The notes under the pieces: generated by a model
Database searches by the model: none
Seen by the model: only the letters and a program-made list of their open reading frames with translations
Told to the model about the DNA's origin: nothing
Origin: DATLAN01 sp035527455
GTDB lineage: Bacteria; Planctomycetota; Planctomycetia; Pirellulales; Thermoguttaceae
Direction of reading: 5' to 3'
Length of the DNA: 56,157 nt
NCBI GenBank assembly: GCA_035527455.1
Contig: DATLAN010000544.1
Coordinates: 1-56,157, forward strand
Program-made: the position numbers and the translations under genes
Part shown: positions 39,064-47,421 of the stretch, in pieces
Position numbering within the stretch: position 1 is the first letter of the stretch
Layout: each line of letters begins with the position of its first letter

Positions 39064-40164
39064 TCAAGACGGTTTCTCCTCGGCCAGTCCCCGGGCGGCG
39101 AGGATCTTCCCTCGGAGTTCTTCGACCAATGCGGGGTTTTCTTTGAAATATTCGCGAACGCGCTCCCGACCTTGGCCCAATTGTTGCTCGCCGTAGCGGA
39201 ACCAGGCACCGGTCCGGGTGACCAGTCGTTCGGCCATGGCCAGGTCGAGGATATCGCCCTCGTAGCTGATCCCGTCGGCGTGCATCATGTCGAACTCGGC
39301 CACCCGAAAGGGCGGGGCCACCTTGTTCTTGACCACTTTCGCCCGAACCCGCTGGCCGATGACCTCTTCACCCTCCTTGAGTTGGCCGATCCGCCGCACG
39401 TCGATCCGGCAGGAGCTGTAGAACTTCAGGGCCCTTCCGCCGGGCGTCGTCTCCGGCGAGCCGAACATCACGCCGATCTTCTCGCGGATCTGGTTGATGA
39501 AAATCACCGAAGTCTTGCTCTTGCCGATTGCCCCGGTCAGCTTCCGCAGCGACTGGCTCATCAGCCGGGCCTGCAGTCCGACGTGGGTGTCGCCGATCTC
39601 GCCTTCCAACTCCTTCCGGGGCACCAACGCGGCGACCGAATCGATCACGATCACGTCGACCGCGTTCGATTTGATCAACATCTCGGTGATCTGCATCGCC
39701 TCTTCGCCGCAGCCGGGCTGGCTGACCAGCAGCGTTTCCAACTCGACGCCCAGCTTCTTGGCCCAGCTCGGGTCCAAGGCGTGCTCGGCGTCGATGAACG
39801 CGGCGATCCCGCCCAGTTGCTGCGCCCGGGCGACCGCGTGCAGGGCCAGGGTCGTCTTGCCGCTGGATTCGGGCCCGAAAATCTCCACCACCCGGCCGCT
39901 GGGGATTCCTTGTCCGCCCAGGGCCATGTCCAGCGACAGGCTGCCGGTCGAGATTCCCTTGATGCGTCCTCGCTGGTCGGACCCCAAGGGCATGATCGCC
40001 CCTTCGCCGAACTGTTTTTCGATCTGGGCAACGGTGTTCTTCAGGTCCGGATGGCGGTCCAGCATGGCGCCGGCGCCGCTGCTCACGGTCGTTTGGGTCG
40101 TTTTGGCGATTTTCTTGGCCATCTTCTTCTTGGGCTTCGTTTGGGTGAGGTTGGCGGTGACCAT
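39064..40164 (-). CDS. recA: RecA recombinase
   Basis: This 366-aa protein catalyses homologous strand exchange and should be the SOS co-protease. It has Walker A GPESSGKTT, the DAEHALDP block, Walker B VIVIDSVAAL, loop L1 around EIGDTHVGLQARLMSQ, and FINQIREKIGVMFGSPETTPGG (L2 region). The N-terminus is extended by a Lys/Thr-rich leader (KPKKKMAKKIAKTTQTT) before the canonical core. The ATG at 40164 has AAGGA 8 nt upstream and a good promoter about 70 nt further. No clear LexA box was found. Confidence 0.98.
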   Translation of the reverse strand: MVTANLTQTKPKKKMAKKIAKTTQTTVSSGAGAMLDRHPDLKNTVAQIEKQFGEGAIMPLGSDQRGRIKGISTGSLSLDMALGGQGIPSGRVVEIFGPESSGKTTLALHAVARAQQLGGIAAFIDAEHALDPSWAKKLGVELETLLVSQPGCGEEAMQITEMLIKSNAVDVIVIDSVAALVPRKELEGEIGDTHVGLQARLMSQSLRKLTGAIGKSKTSVIFINQIREKIGVMFGSPETTPGGRALKFYSSCRIDVRRIGQLKEGEEVIGQRVRAKVVKNKVAPPFRVAEFDMMHADGISYEGDILDLAMAERLVTRTGAWFRYGEQQLGQGRERVREYFKENPALVEELRGKILAARGLAEEKPS

Positions 40165-40230
40165 GGGCAGCGTCCTTTATCTTGTCGGGAAGCGGGCGGG
40201 AGGCTGCCCGGGGAAAGTGAACACCCGACT

Positions 40231-40259
40231 AGTATATAGGCGTTCACCAATCCCGGCAA
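40231..40259 (-). promoter_or_regulatory. Sigma70-type promoter of recA
   Basis: On the minus strand TTGCCG (40254-40259) is followed after exactly 17 nt by TATACT (40231-40236), about 66 nt before the recA ATG. GAAC overlaps the spacer and GTTC lies 19 nt further downstream, but they are too far apart for the Gram-positive LexA box. Confidence 0.65.
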
Positions 40260-40749
40260 GAGCCCTTGGTCGATTTTCCGGTCGGATCAGCAGCGGGAGG
40301 GTCGTTCCCCCATCGCAACCGTACATCCTACAACTGCCCGCACTGCTTGCCGAGGGGTCCGAGGCGATTTTTGGGCAGTTTTTCGGCGAAGAATCTGGCG
40401 CTGGGGAGGAGGTTTGGGTAAATATCTGCTCAGCAGGGCGCGGCATGAAGCTGGAAGCCCCGGTTCTTCCCGTTTGGGAAGTCCCAGAGAAAAAACCGGC
40501 CTGTCCCACTCTTACGAGAATGGCCGCAAGTCTTTCCCGGAAAGCAGGTTGCGCAGATTACGGCAACCGCCCCCGCCGCCGAAACCCGATGGTTCTCCGC
40601 CCACGGCCCATGTCCTGACCCCGGCCCGGAACTGTAGACTTAGCTTCCGCGTAGAAATAACTTGTTCAACTGGGTGGCACGCCCTTCGTTCCTCAGGGCG
40701 TGCCACCCTCGCTGAAAAATGTGCAGGTTATTTCTCCGGGAACCACACG
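40260..40749. other. Non-coding region between recA promoter and methyltransferase gene
   Basis: No supported gene. It holds the 13-bp inverted repeat at 40672-40708 and a run GAGAAAAAACCGGCC near 40490. No obvious promoter for the methyltransferase was identified. Confidence 0.5.
40672..40708. repeat. Palindromic element family A, short form
   Basis: GGGTGGCACGCCC and GGGCGTGCCACCC flank an 11-nt loop (TTCGTTCCTCA). The loop and one arm reproduce half of the 32-bp inverted repeat at 36736-36817, showing a dispersed family. Confidence 0.9.
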
Positions 40750-41940
40750 ATGTCCTCGACCACCCACGATAACTTCCGATACGACCCGGCGACTTGCGAC
40801 CTCTGTGGGTCGGAGGAACACGAAGTCCTAATCGATCTGCGTACCGGCCGGGCGATGTATTCGGACCGGCGGATCGTCGACGCCGATCTGAAGAAGCTCA
40901 CCTGCAAGCGCTGTGGACTGGTCCGAAGTGGAGAAGCCCCGCCGTCTTTGGAGGAGCATTATGCGGAGAACTACACGCTGAATACCGAGGCGGAAGATCA
41001 GCCGTTCTATACCGGGCAGGGGTCCATCTCCCGAAGCGAAGTGATCTGCGACTGGTTGATCTCGTCGATGGGCCCGCACCGCTGGCAGAGCGGCATGCGA
41101 TGTCTGGAAATCGGCTCAGGATCGGGCATGATCTTGCGAGAGTTCATCAAGCGGTTTCCGGAAGTCGACTTCGAAGGCATCGAGTTGAACCGGCACGCCG
41201 TCGCCCTGGCTCGGCAACAGGAACTGCCGGTTCGCCGAAGCACGCTCGGCGATTTTCAGGGCGGCCCGTACGATACGGTTTTTGCCGTTGCCGTGCTGGA
41301 ACACGTCCCCTCGCCGAGCGGTTTTCTCCGGGAGATCCACGATCGCTTGCGCCCCGGCGGCTTGCTTTTCTTGTGCCAGCCGACACAGGAGGTGGAAAGC
41401 CACGACGTTCTCTTCGCCGACCATTTGCACCATTTCGGAACCGAGCATTTGCGTCAATATGCACGGAAATGCGGCTTCCGCGAACTGGGGTCCGTGGTCG
41501 GCCATCGATGGATCCCCACTTTCAGCGTGCATCTGTGGGAGGCCGCGCAGCCGGACGACGCATTCGCCTGGATCGGGCCTCCGGGATACACCGCGTGCGC
41601 TTCGAGCATTTCGGGGCTCCTGGCCGACTTGCGGCGGCTGGACGAAACACTCGCAGGACTGCAATCCCGGCAGCGGCCCGTTGCGGTCTTCGGGCTCAAC
41701 GAGTTCTACGCTTTGGCCCGGACGTATTCCCGCCTGGGAGGCTTTCCGATCGTGTGCGGTTTGGACGACTCGCCGCAACGGCCCGAGCTGGCCCAATGGG
41801 GCTTTCCGGTCGTCGCGCCCGAGCGATGCCCGGAGTTTTCGGTCCGGGACGTCATTCTGACGATGAACAAGATCTACTATCCGCAGGTCCGTTGCCGCCT
41901 GGAGAAGCTGGGGCTTGTGGTGCATCCGGTGTGGCGCTGA
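40750..41940 (+). CDS. Class I SAM-dependent methyltransferase, sugar C-methyltransferase-like
   Basis: This 396-aa protein has an N-terminal zinc-binding region (CDLCGSEEHEVL then CKRCGLVRS), a Rossmann methyltransferase core with SAM motif CLEIGSGSGMILREF, AVAVLEHVPSP and LRPGGLLFL, and a C-terminal domain (VAVFGLNEFYALARTY onward) like the third domain of NovU/TylC3-type C-methyltransferases. Such enzymes methylate deoxysugars or nucleotide-linked sugars; the substrate here is unknown. I chose the ATG at 40750 because it precedes the zinc domain; the open frame extends further upstream without a start context. It stands alone. Confidence 0.82.
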   Translation: MSSTTHDNFRYDPATCDLCGSEEHEVLIDLRTGRAMYSDRRIVDADLKKLTCKRCGLVRSGEAPPSLEEHYAENYTLNTEAEDQPFYTGQGSISRSEVICDWLISSMGPHRWQSGMRCLEIGSGSGMILREFIKRFPEVDFEGIELNRHAVALARQQELPVRRSTLGDFQGGPYDTVFAVAVLEHVPSPSGFLREIHDRLRPGGLLFLCQPTQEVESHDVLFADHLHHFGTEHLRQYARKCGFRELGSVVGHRWIPTFSVHLWEAAQPDDAFAWIGPPGYTACASSISGLLADLRRLDETLAGLQSRQRPVAVFGLNEFYALARTYSRLGGFPIVCGLDDSPQRPELAQWGFPVVAPERCPEFSVRDVILTMNKIYYPQVRCRLEKLGLVVHPVWR

Positions 41941-42169
41941 CTAATCCGCATCTCTCACGCAGGCCGGAACAAGGTCGTGTATTGGTTCAGTCGAAAATGG
42001 AAGAACATGAAATCGGGGCCTCGCACGCAAACACAGAGTAGTACCGGTGCCTCTTCTCTATTCCGGGATCGGATAGGACGTGTTCTTGCAGGCATTTACG
42101 CGAACAGAGAAGAGGTACCGGTACTTCCCCGGGAGTATCGTTGGTGCCGGGCGATCGAAAGGCCGAGTT
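41941..42169. other. Intergenic space with a 20-bp inverted repeat
   Basis: Arms at 42040-42059 and 42106-42125 are complementary except for one base and contain AGTACCGGTRCCTCTTCTCT. A REP-like fragment (CAGGCCGGAACAAGG, from 41960) lies upstream. The structure sits between convergent genes and may terminate both. Confidence 0.7.
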
Positions 42170-43645
42170 TCAGGAAAGGTACGTCCGGCGGATCTTGGCC
42201 AGCGCGTGCAGTGCCGGTTTCGCTTGGCGCCGCCGATCGAACAGGCCGCCGTGAGGGAAATCGTGGGGCTCGCCGTCGCGAAGCTGGTTCCAGAGGATGC
42301 CTTGCACGTGAGGCTTCGCGAGAATCAGCGGAACGCATCGGGCGACCCAGGCCCGCTGTGCCTCGGGCGTCCAGCCGGATTGCGCCAGGCTCACCCGGCG
42401 CCCGGCCTGCGGGTCGTCGTCGGTGGCGCTGGGAACGGCGATCGACACCCACAGCGGCAATCCCAACACGGCCCACATGTCCAACTGCCGGCTCAGTTCC
42501 AAGGGCGTGCGGGGCAGCGTTCCGCCCGGGTGATAGCCCAGATTGATCTCCAGCATCAGCCCCGACGGATTCAATCCGGCCTGAATCAACGCCTCGGCGG
42601 CGTGCAACGGCGGAAAATCCACTTCCCGGCGACTCATGTATTCGGCCCAAGGCTGGTCGAAGGAGACGATGGCCGGGGCACTGGGATCGAGCGAGCGGAC
42701 CAACTCGATGCTGCGGGCCGTTAGCCGCAGTTTGTCCTCCTCGGAGATCGAGAGCACGTCGGCGGAGTTCGTCCGCGCCGCACACTGCCAGAAGTCGATC
42801 CTGCCGCGATAGCGCTCGACGGCCGCCGTGACGAATTCGGAAACGAACGACATCAGGCTGTCGAGGTCGTCTTCCCAGAGGTACAGCCAGTCGGGCAGGC
42901 TGCGAGGATCGAGCTGCAACAGGGGGCCGCTGCACACTTTAAGGTGGTGGCTTTGGCACCACTGGAGCTTCTGGTCGCAGGTGGTCCAGTCGTGGCTGCC
43001 CTCGCTGGCCTCGATCCCGCGCCAGCGGATCGGCACGACGGCCGCATTGAAACCCGAGAGGAAGTTCTTGGCCGTATAGTCGTCCAAGGGCGAGCCGCTC
43101 AGATCGCCCGCCAGCAGGGTGGGCAATCTCGCGTTGGTCCGGCGCCGGACGACCATGGCCTGATCGACGTACGTGGCGACCAGCCCCTCGGCCGCGTCCA
43201 GGCCGGCGCGGAGAGCCTCTTCGGCACTGGCCGCGGAAGCCTGCGGATCCCCCTGCAACAGGGCGGCCCGGGCGAAATGGGACGTCGCTTCGGAGACCTT
43301 CCCGGTGATTTTCTCCGGCACGATCAGGCCCATCGTTTGCCATTCGGCCAGTTGCTCGCGAAGTTGGCCGATGGTGCCGCGGGCGAGTTCCAAGGGGAGC
43401 AGGTAGGGTCCAAAATCCTCGCGCAACGACCCGGTCGAGAGGACCACCCGGCCGTGACCCTCGACCTGCCAGAGGAGGTGGAGTTTGGCCGAATCGGACA
43501 CCGCCCGTTTCATGACCAGTTCGTTGCCGCGGAGGCTGGCCTCGACTTGCCAGGCAATACGGTCGATTCCCGAAAGGTAGGCCGCACGGACCGTTTCCTC
43601 CGTGAAACGCTCCGCAGAAGAGAGGACGAATCGCATCAGGCCCAT
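42170..43645 (-). CDS. GH10-like (xylanase-fold) protein lacking the catalytic acid/base
   Basis: Starting from the ATG at 43645 (MGLMRFVLSS), the N-terminal half is a beta-rich region with family-like VLSTGSLREDFGPYLL. The C-terminal half resembles a GH10 TIM barrel: NFLSGFNAAVVPIRWRGIEA, then W.TCDQKLQWCQSHHLKV, GPLLQLDPRSLPDWL and ILWNQLRDGEPHDFPHGGLFD. Where active enzymes have a W-x-V-x-N-E motif, this protein has FWQCAARTNSADVLS, so the acid/base Glu is absent. Near the nucleophile position it has MLEINLG. It probably binds carbohydrate or has another role. There is no signal peptide, so it is likely cytoplasmic. The alternative start at 43636 is possible. Confidence 0.75.
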   Translation of the reverse strand: MGLMRFVLSSAERFTEETVRAAYLSGIDRIAWQVEASLRGNELVMKRAVSDSAKLHLLWQVEGHGRVVLSTGSLREDFGPYLLPLELARGTIGQLREQLAEWQTMGLIVPEKITGKVSEATSHFARAALLQGDPQASAASAEEALRAGLDAAEGLVATYVDQAMVVRRRTNARLPTLLAGDLSGSPLDDYTAKNFLSGFNAAVVPIRWRGIEASEGSHDWTTCDQKLQWCQSHHLKVCSGPLLQLDPRSLPDWLYLWEDDLDSLMSFVSEFVTAAVERYRGRIDFWQCAARTNSADVLSISEEDKLRLTARSIELVRSLDPSAPAIVSFDQPWAEYMSRREVDFPPLHAAEALIQAGLNPSGLMLEINLGYHPGGTLPRTPLELSRQLDMWAVLGLPLWVSIAVPSATDDDPQAGRRVSLAQSGWTPEAQRAWVARCVPLILAKPHVQGILWNQLRDGEPHDFPHGGLFDRRRQAKPALHALAKIRRTYLS

Positions 43646-44078
43646 CGGGGGGATTCTCGATAGAAAAAGGGCAACCGTCTCCTGCAAATAGATACCGGAT
43701 TAGGGAGTCTAATCGACTTCGTGTGCCCGTTCAAGCTGTCTGTTTGCGTGGCCGGCAAGATCGGACCAACCGACAAAGTTTCCCAAAGTGTCTGCCCCTG
43801 GAAAACCGATGATTTTCTTTGTCGCCCGGATCGGGCAAGAGCGGCGCAACGGTCGAGCCGAACGGGCTCGAGGCGTCAGCAAGGCGAAAACGCGGCACGC
43901 GAGGCATCACGCTGCATCGGCGTGTCGCAGACGAGAATATGTTCCCAGGGGGGGAAACAGTCCGGTGTCGGCCCGAGCGTGGGCTGCCCGGACTGTTGCT
44001 TTTTCTTGGTTTCGGCCGGGTTTGGGCGTTGCCGGGAAACTAACCGGACACCTCCTGACGCGGAACAGCCGCAACCAA
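43646..44078. other. Gene-free stretch upstream of the GH10-like gene
   Basis: Frames here have no ribosome sites or recognisable motifs. I see no promoter strong enough to report. Its right end abuts the palindromic element before queD's stop. Confidence 0.5.
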
Positions 44079-44134
44079 AGTAGCCGTCTCGCTCCGCGAG
44101 ACGAGGCTTCATCTTGCGGAGCAAGATGGCTACT
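44079..44134. repeat. Double-hairpin palindromic element (family B) at the queD end
   Basis: AGTAGCC and GGCTACT bracket two adjacent hairpins: GTCTCGC-TCC-GCGAGAC (44086-44102) and CATCTTGC-GGA-GCAAGATG (44110-44128). The element ends on the queD stop and could terminate or stabilise the transcript. The layout is typical of REP-like units of planctomycetes as I remember them. Confidence 0.85.
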
Positions 44135-44550
44135 CACTCGGCTCCCGGGCCCGGACGATACGTGGCGAAGCACAGCGGCGTCTCCCAAAGCCGGACTTCG
44201 ACCACCGGATAGCCATCCTCCAAGGCGACTCGGGCGATCATCTTGGCGATATTCTCGGCGGTCGGATTGGCGTCGAGCAGATAGGTCGGCTCGCCCAACT
44301 GCTCGAGCACGGGCACCGCCGGATCGTCTCGGCGGAGGATCATGCGGTGGTCCAGATTGTCGTCGATCCACCGGCCCACCACGCCCTTGACGTCGGCAAA
44401 ATCGACCACCATTCCCTGCTCGTCCAACTTTGCCGCCTCGAGGGTGATCTCGACCCGGCCGTTGTGTCCGTGCAGGTGGCGGCACTTGCCCGGGTAGTCC
44501 AGCAACCGGTGACCGTAGCAGAAGTTGATTTCGCAGGAAACGCGGAACAT
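44134..44550 (-). CDS. queD: 6-carboxytetrahydropterin synthase (QueD)
   Basis: This 138-aa T-fold enzyme converts dihydroneopterin triphosphate to 6-carboxytetrahydropterin on the path to 7-deazaguanine (preQ0). Zinc-binding histidines lie in NFCYGHRL and HLHGHNG, with the catalytic Cys in GKCRHLHGH. The substrate-binding end carries PTAENIAKMIA and VRLWETPLCFATY. It follows queC by 4 nt on the same strand. No queE is in the window. Confidence 0.93.
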   Translation of the reverse strand: MFRVSCEINFCYGHRLLDYPGKCRHLHGHNGRVEITLEAAKLDEQGMVVDFADVKGVVGRWIDDNLDHRMILRRDDPAVPVLEQLGEPTYLLDANPTAENIAKMIARVALEDGYPVVEVRLWETPLCFATYRPGPGAE

Positions 44551-44554
44551 GATT

Positions 44555-45247
44555 CTAACTTCGGGCTGCCGTAACTTCGTTGCTGGCGTAACGGGTGGGA
44601 TCTTCGGCGCCGATCCGTCGAAAGGCGGCCTGTCGTTCGGCGCATTTGTTGCACTGGCCGCAGTGATCCCCTGCCACCGGCGCGATACAGGAGAAGGTCA
44701 GTTCCAGGGGTTGCCCTCGCCCCAGGTCCATCACTTGCCGCTTATCGAGTCGGGCAAACGGCCGCACGATACGGACGCGCCCGCCGGTGGCGCAATCCAA
44801 CGCCGACTCGAAGCCGTCGAAGAACTCCGGCGTCGCGTCGGAAAAGGGATTGGACCGCAGAACGGCCAACGCCAACTCGTCGAGGCCGTGGAGCCGGCAC
44901 CAGATCGCGGCCTTGACGATCAGCAGCACGTTGCGGCCGGGCAGGTAAACTGCGTCGTCGGCGCTGACGGCGTCGGGTACTCCGCAGCCGGTCACACTCC
45001 AATGGTCGCCGTAAAGATCTCTCAGAGGTAGATCCAGGATGACCAGGTCCTCCAAGTGCGGCGAGGCGGTCGCCTGCAAGAACCGCTCGACCGCAAGCAT
45101 CTCCTCGCGCTGCCAGGCCAACTGCGAGCGGACGTAGAACGGACGAACGCGACGCCCCGACTCCAGCAGATGGGCCAAAAGGATACAGCTATCTACCCCC
45201 CCGCTGAGCAGCAGACCGATCGGTGCGGCAGACGGCGCGGCGCTCAT
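44555..45247 (-). CDS. queC: 7-cyano-7-deazaguanine synthase (QueC)
   Basis: This 230-aa ATP-dependent enzyme turns 7-carboxy-7-deazaguanine into preQ0. It has the PP-loop LLLSGGVDSCIL, LPGRN as in the family, PFARLDKRQVMDLG, and the zinc site CIAPVAGDHCGQCNKC (C-x8-C-x2-C-x2-C). The ATG at 45247 has AAGGAGAGGG upstream. It shares a transcript with queD. The product feeds tRNA queuosine or DNA 7-deazaguanine modification; which cannot be told here. Confidence 0.93.
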   Translation of the reverse strand: MSAAPSAAPIGLLLSGGVDSCILLAHLLESGRRVRPFYVRSQLAWQREEMLAVERFLQATASPHLEDLVILDLPLRDLYGDHWSVTGCGVPDAVSADDAVYLPGRNVLLIVKAAIWCRLHGLDELALAVLRSNPFSDATPEFFDGFESALDCATGGRVRIVRPFARLDKRQVMDLGRGQPLELTFSCIAPVAGDHCGQCNKCAERQAAFRRIGAEDPTRYASNEVTAARS

Positions 45248-45798
45248 GCGACCCTCTCCTTGCGTTTCGCCGGCTTCGGTGGTGCCAAAGTAGGCCGGAA
45301 CAAGCGCAGCGCCGTTCCGGCACACGACCTCATGCCACCCTTCCACACCAAATGCCGGAACTGCGCCAAATGCCGGAACTGCGCTCCGCTTGTTCCGGCC
45401 TACGCTATTCTAGGTGCATATTGCCTAGCGGAAAAGAGGGAGGGGATCACGGTTTGGTTTTGTGGAGGAGCTGACCTTGCACGGCGATGGCCGGACGGAT
45501 AAACTCGCCGCCGCGCGATCCCACCGCGATTTTTCGGGGACCGGACTTCCAAGCAATTCCGAGGCGGTCAATCGGCCTTGTTTCACAACCCCTTTTCACA
45601 TAACAAGTTAGAGCCATCCGCGTGGTTCGGTCCGCAGCCGCAACTGAGGAGCGGTCTGCCGGATGCCGCAAGAACGGGGCGGTTTGGCCGCACCCGTCTT
45701 CCCTCCTTTGGGTCAATTCTCTTGCAATGAAAACCGGGGCTTTTACAATGAAGGAAGGGCCCCAGCTTCCCTAAACCCATTTTTTCGAAGGGTTCACG
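45248..45798. other. Intergenic region with REP-like family C elements
   Basis: No gene. Two head-to-head copies of a GTAGGCCGGAACAAGCG...GTTCCGGC palindromic unit lie at 45290-45321 and 45372-45403, with an extra half-unit (TGCCGGAACTGCGCCAA) between. A promoter for the 115-aa exported protein should lie in the right half but is not obvious. Confidence 0.7.
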
Positions 45799-46146
45799 AT
45801 GAAAGGAGCCGTGCTGGGGGCCCTGGTAGGTGCAGGGCTCGTGCTGGCGGTCGCTGGTGGATTGGAGCACCGCAACGAGGTCTTCGCCCAACGGATGACC
45901 TCCTACGAACAGCCCGGTGAAAACGGCGGACTGATCGCGCTGTCTTCACCGGCTGCAGACAAGGGGCAACTGATTACGGTGATCGACCCGAAACAGCGGG
46001 CGATGAGCGTGTACCGCGTCGATTCGGTCACCGGCAAGATCGCTTTGTGCAGCGTCCGCAACATCCACTGGGACCTGCAGATGATTTATCTGAACAACGA
46101 GAGTCCCTTCCCGCAAGAGATTCGATCGTTGTTGGAACAACGGTAA
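45799..46146 (+). CDS. Small exported planctomycete protein (115 aa)
   Basis: An N-terminal signal or anchor (AVLGALVGAGLVLAVAGGL) is followed by a small beta-rich domain: GQLITVIDPKQRAMSVYRVD, then KIALCSVRNIHWDLQMIYLN. I recall similar proteins as conserved hypotheticals in Pirellulales. A purine-rich AAGGG precedes the ATG. No catalytic residues are recognisable. Confidence 0.72.
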   Translation: MKGAVLGALVGAGLVLAVAGGLEHRNEVFAQRMTSYEQPGENGGLIALSSPAADKGQLITVIDPKQRAMSVYRVDSVTGKIALCSVRNIHWDLQMIYLNNESPFPQEIRSLLEQR

Positions 46147-46224
46147 CCTGGCATTCTCGGCCGGTTCGGCCCGCAACAACCGGCTGCGAAGAGTCGTCCG
46201 CCTGATGCGGACCGGGAGAGTCGC

Positions 46225-47367
46225 ATGGCCCAGAGATATTACAGCACCAACGAGGCCGCCGAGATCCTTGGCGTGGACGTCGAGAAAATCAAGGAGATGC
46301 AGCAGAATCGCGAGATCCACGGATATCGCGACGGCGCCGACTGGAAGTTCAAGGTGGAGGCCGTCGATGAACTGGCCTCGCAGCAACGGTCGCAAGAGCC
46401 CGCCGACGAGGATCGGGACGAGGGCGATGTGTTGTTGAGCGAAGTCGAATTGGGCGAGTCCGATCCCGGTGCGTCGGGAACCGTCATCGGCATGGAGGCC
46501 GAGGCGAGCGGTACGGCCGACAGCGATATCCAGATCGTCGACGATTCCGAATCGGCCGCAGCCACCGACGAGGACGCCGTCGATTCGAAGGTCTCCGAGT
46601 TCGAAGAACTCGACCTCACCCTCGAGGAAGACCTCACCTTGGAAGAGGATCTGGAGTTCGAAGACGATCAGGCCGCGGCGGCCGAACCGGCCGCCACCGA
46701 CTCGGGCATCGATCTCAGCGGCGAGGACCTCGAAGACGACGACCTGGTGCTCGGCGGCAGCGGGGCGGGAAGCGACATCACGTTGGGCGGCGACAGCGGC
46801 ATCTCGCTGGTCGATCCGGCCGACAGCGGGCTTTCGCTCGAAGAACCGCTGGACCTGGCCGGCAGCGGTGCCGATTCGCTCGAGCTGGGCGAAGACGACA
46901 TGATCGGCCTGGACGACGACGCGCCTACGGAACTGAAAACGGACGAAGATTTCCAGCTCACCCCGTTGGAAGATCCCGGCGATGAGGACGAGTCGGAGAG
47001 CGGTTCGCAGGTGATTGCCTTGGACGCCGAAGACTCGGAGGAAGCCGTGGTCGGCGGCGGCATGGCGGCCATGTTGGAAGAAGATCTCAGCACCCACGGC
47101 GGCGAAATGGGATTCGGCATGTTGGGGGGTGCGCCGGCGGGAGCCTTGGCCGACGGCGCCATGCTGGGTGAAGCGGCCATGCTGCCCGAGGTCCCCTATT
47201 CGATCTGGAATATCCTGAGCCTGGCGTTGTGCGCGATCCTGCTGATGTTCAGCGGCTGGTTCATGTACGAATTGATGCGAAATCTGCGGAGCTGGGAAGG
47301 AACGGGCCAGGCGTCCAGTTGGTTGATGGACACGGTCCTCGGCTGGTTCGAGGGCAAGGGTAAGTAA
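46225..47367 (+). CDS. Membrane-anchored excisionase/MerR-type HTH protein with acidic linker
   Basis: This 380-aa protein starts with a helix-turn-helix of the excisionase type (YYSTNEAAEILGVDVEKIKEM ... GYRDGADWKFKVEAVDELA, residues 5-55). About 250 residues rich in Asp/Glu/Ser follow with DLTLEEDLTLEEDLEFEDD repeats, then one transmembrane helix (WNILSLALCAILLMFSGWFM) near the C-terminus. It could tether DNA or a partner to the membrane. The acidic part is low complexity, so its homologies will be unreliable. GGGAGAG lies upstream of the ATG. Confidence 0.8.
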   Translation: MAQRYYSTNEAAEILGVDVEKIKEMQQNREIHGYRDGADWKFKVEAVDELASQQRSQEPADEDRDEGDVLLSEVELGESDPGASGTVIGMEAEASGTADSDIQIVDDSESAAATDEDAVDSKVSEFEELDLTLEEDLTLEEDLEFEDDQAAAAEPAATDSGIDLSGEDLEDDDLVLGGSGAGSDITLGGDSGISLVDPADSGLSLEEPLDLAGSGADSLELGEDDMIGLDDDAPTELKTDEDFQLTPLEDPGDEDESESGSQVIALDAEDSEEAVVGGGMAAMLEEDLSTHGGEMGFGMLGGAPAGALADGAMLGEAAMLPEVPYSIWNILSLALCAILLMFSGWFMYELMRNLRSWEGTGQASSWLMDTVLGWFEGKGK

Positions 47368-47421
47368 CCGCCCGCGATTTCCACAGTATCATCCGCCTAG
47401 CGGTTCGAAAGGAGTCGAATC

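Noticed and set aside
40200..40260. SOS (LexA) box upstream of recA
   Set aside because: GAAC and GTTC are present but 19 nt apart, and no 16-bp E. coli-like CTG-N10-CAG dyad is evident, so only the sigma70-type promoter is reported.
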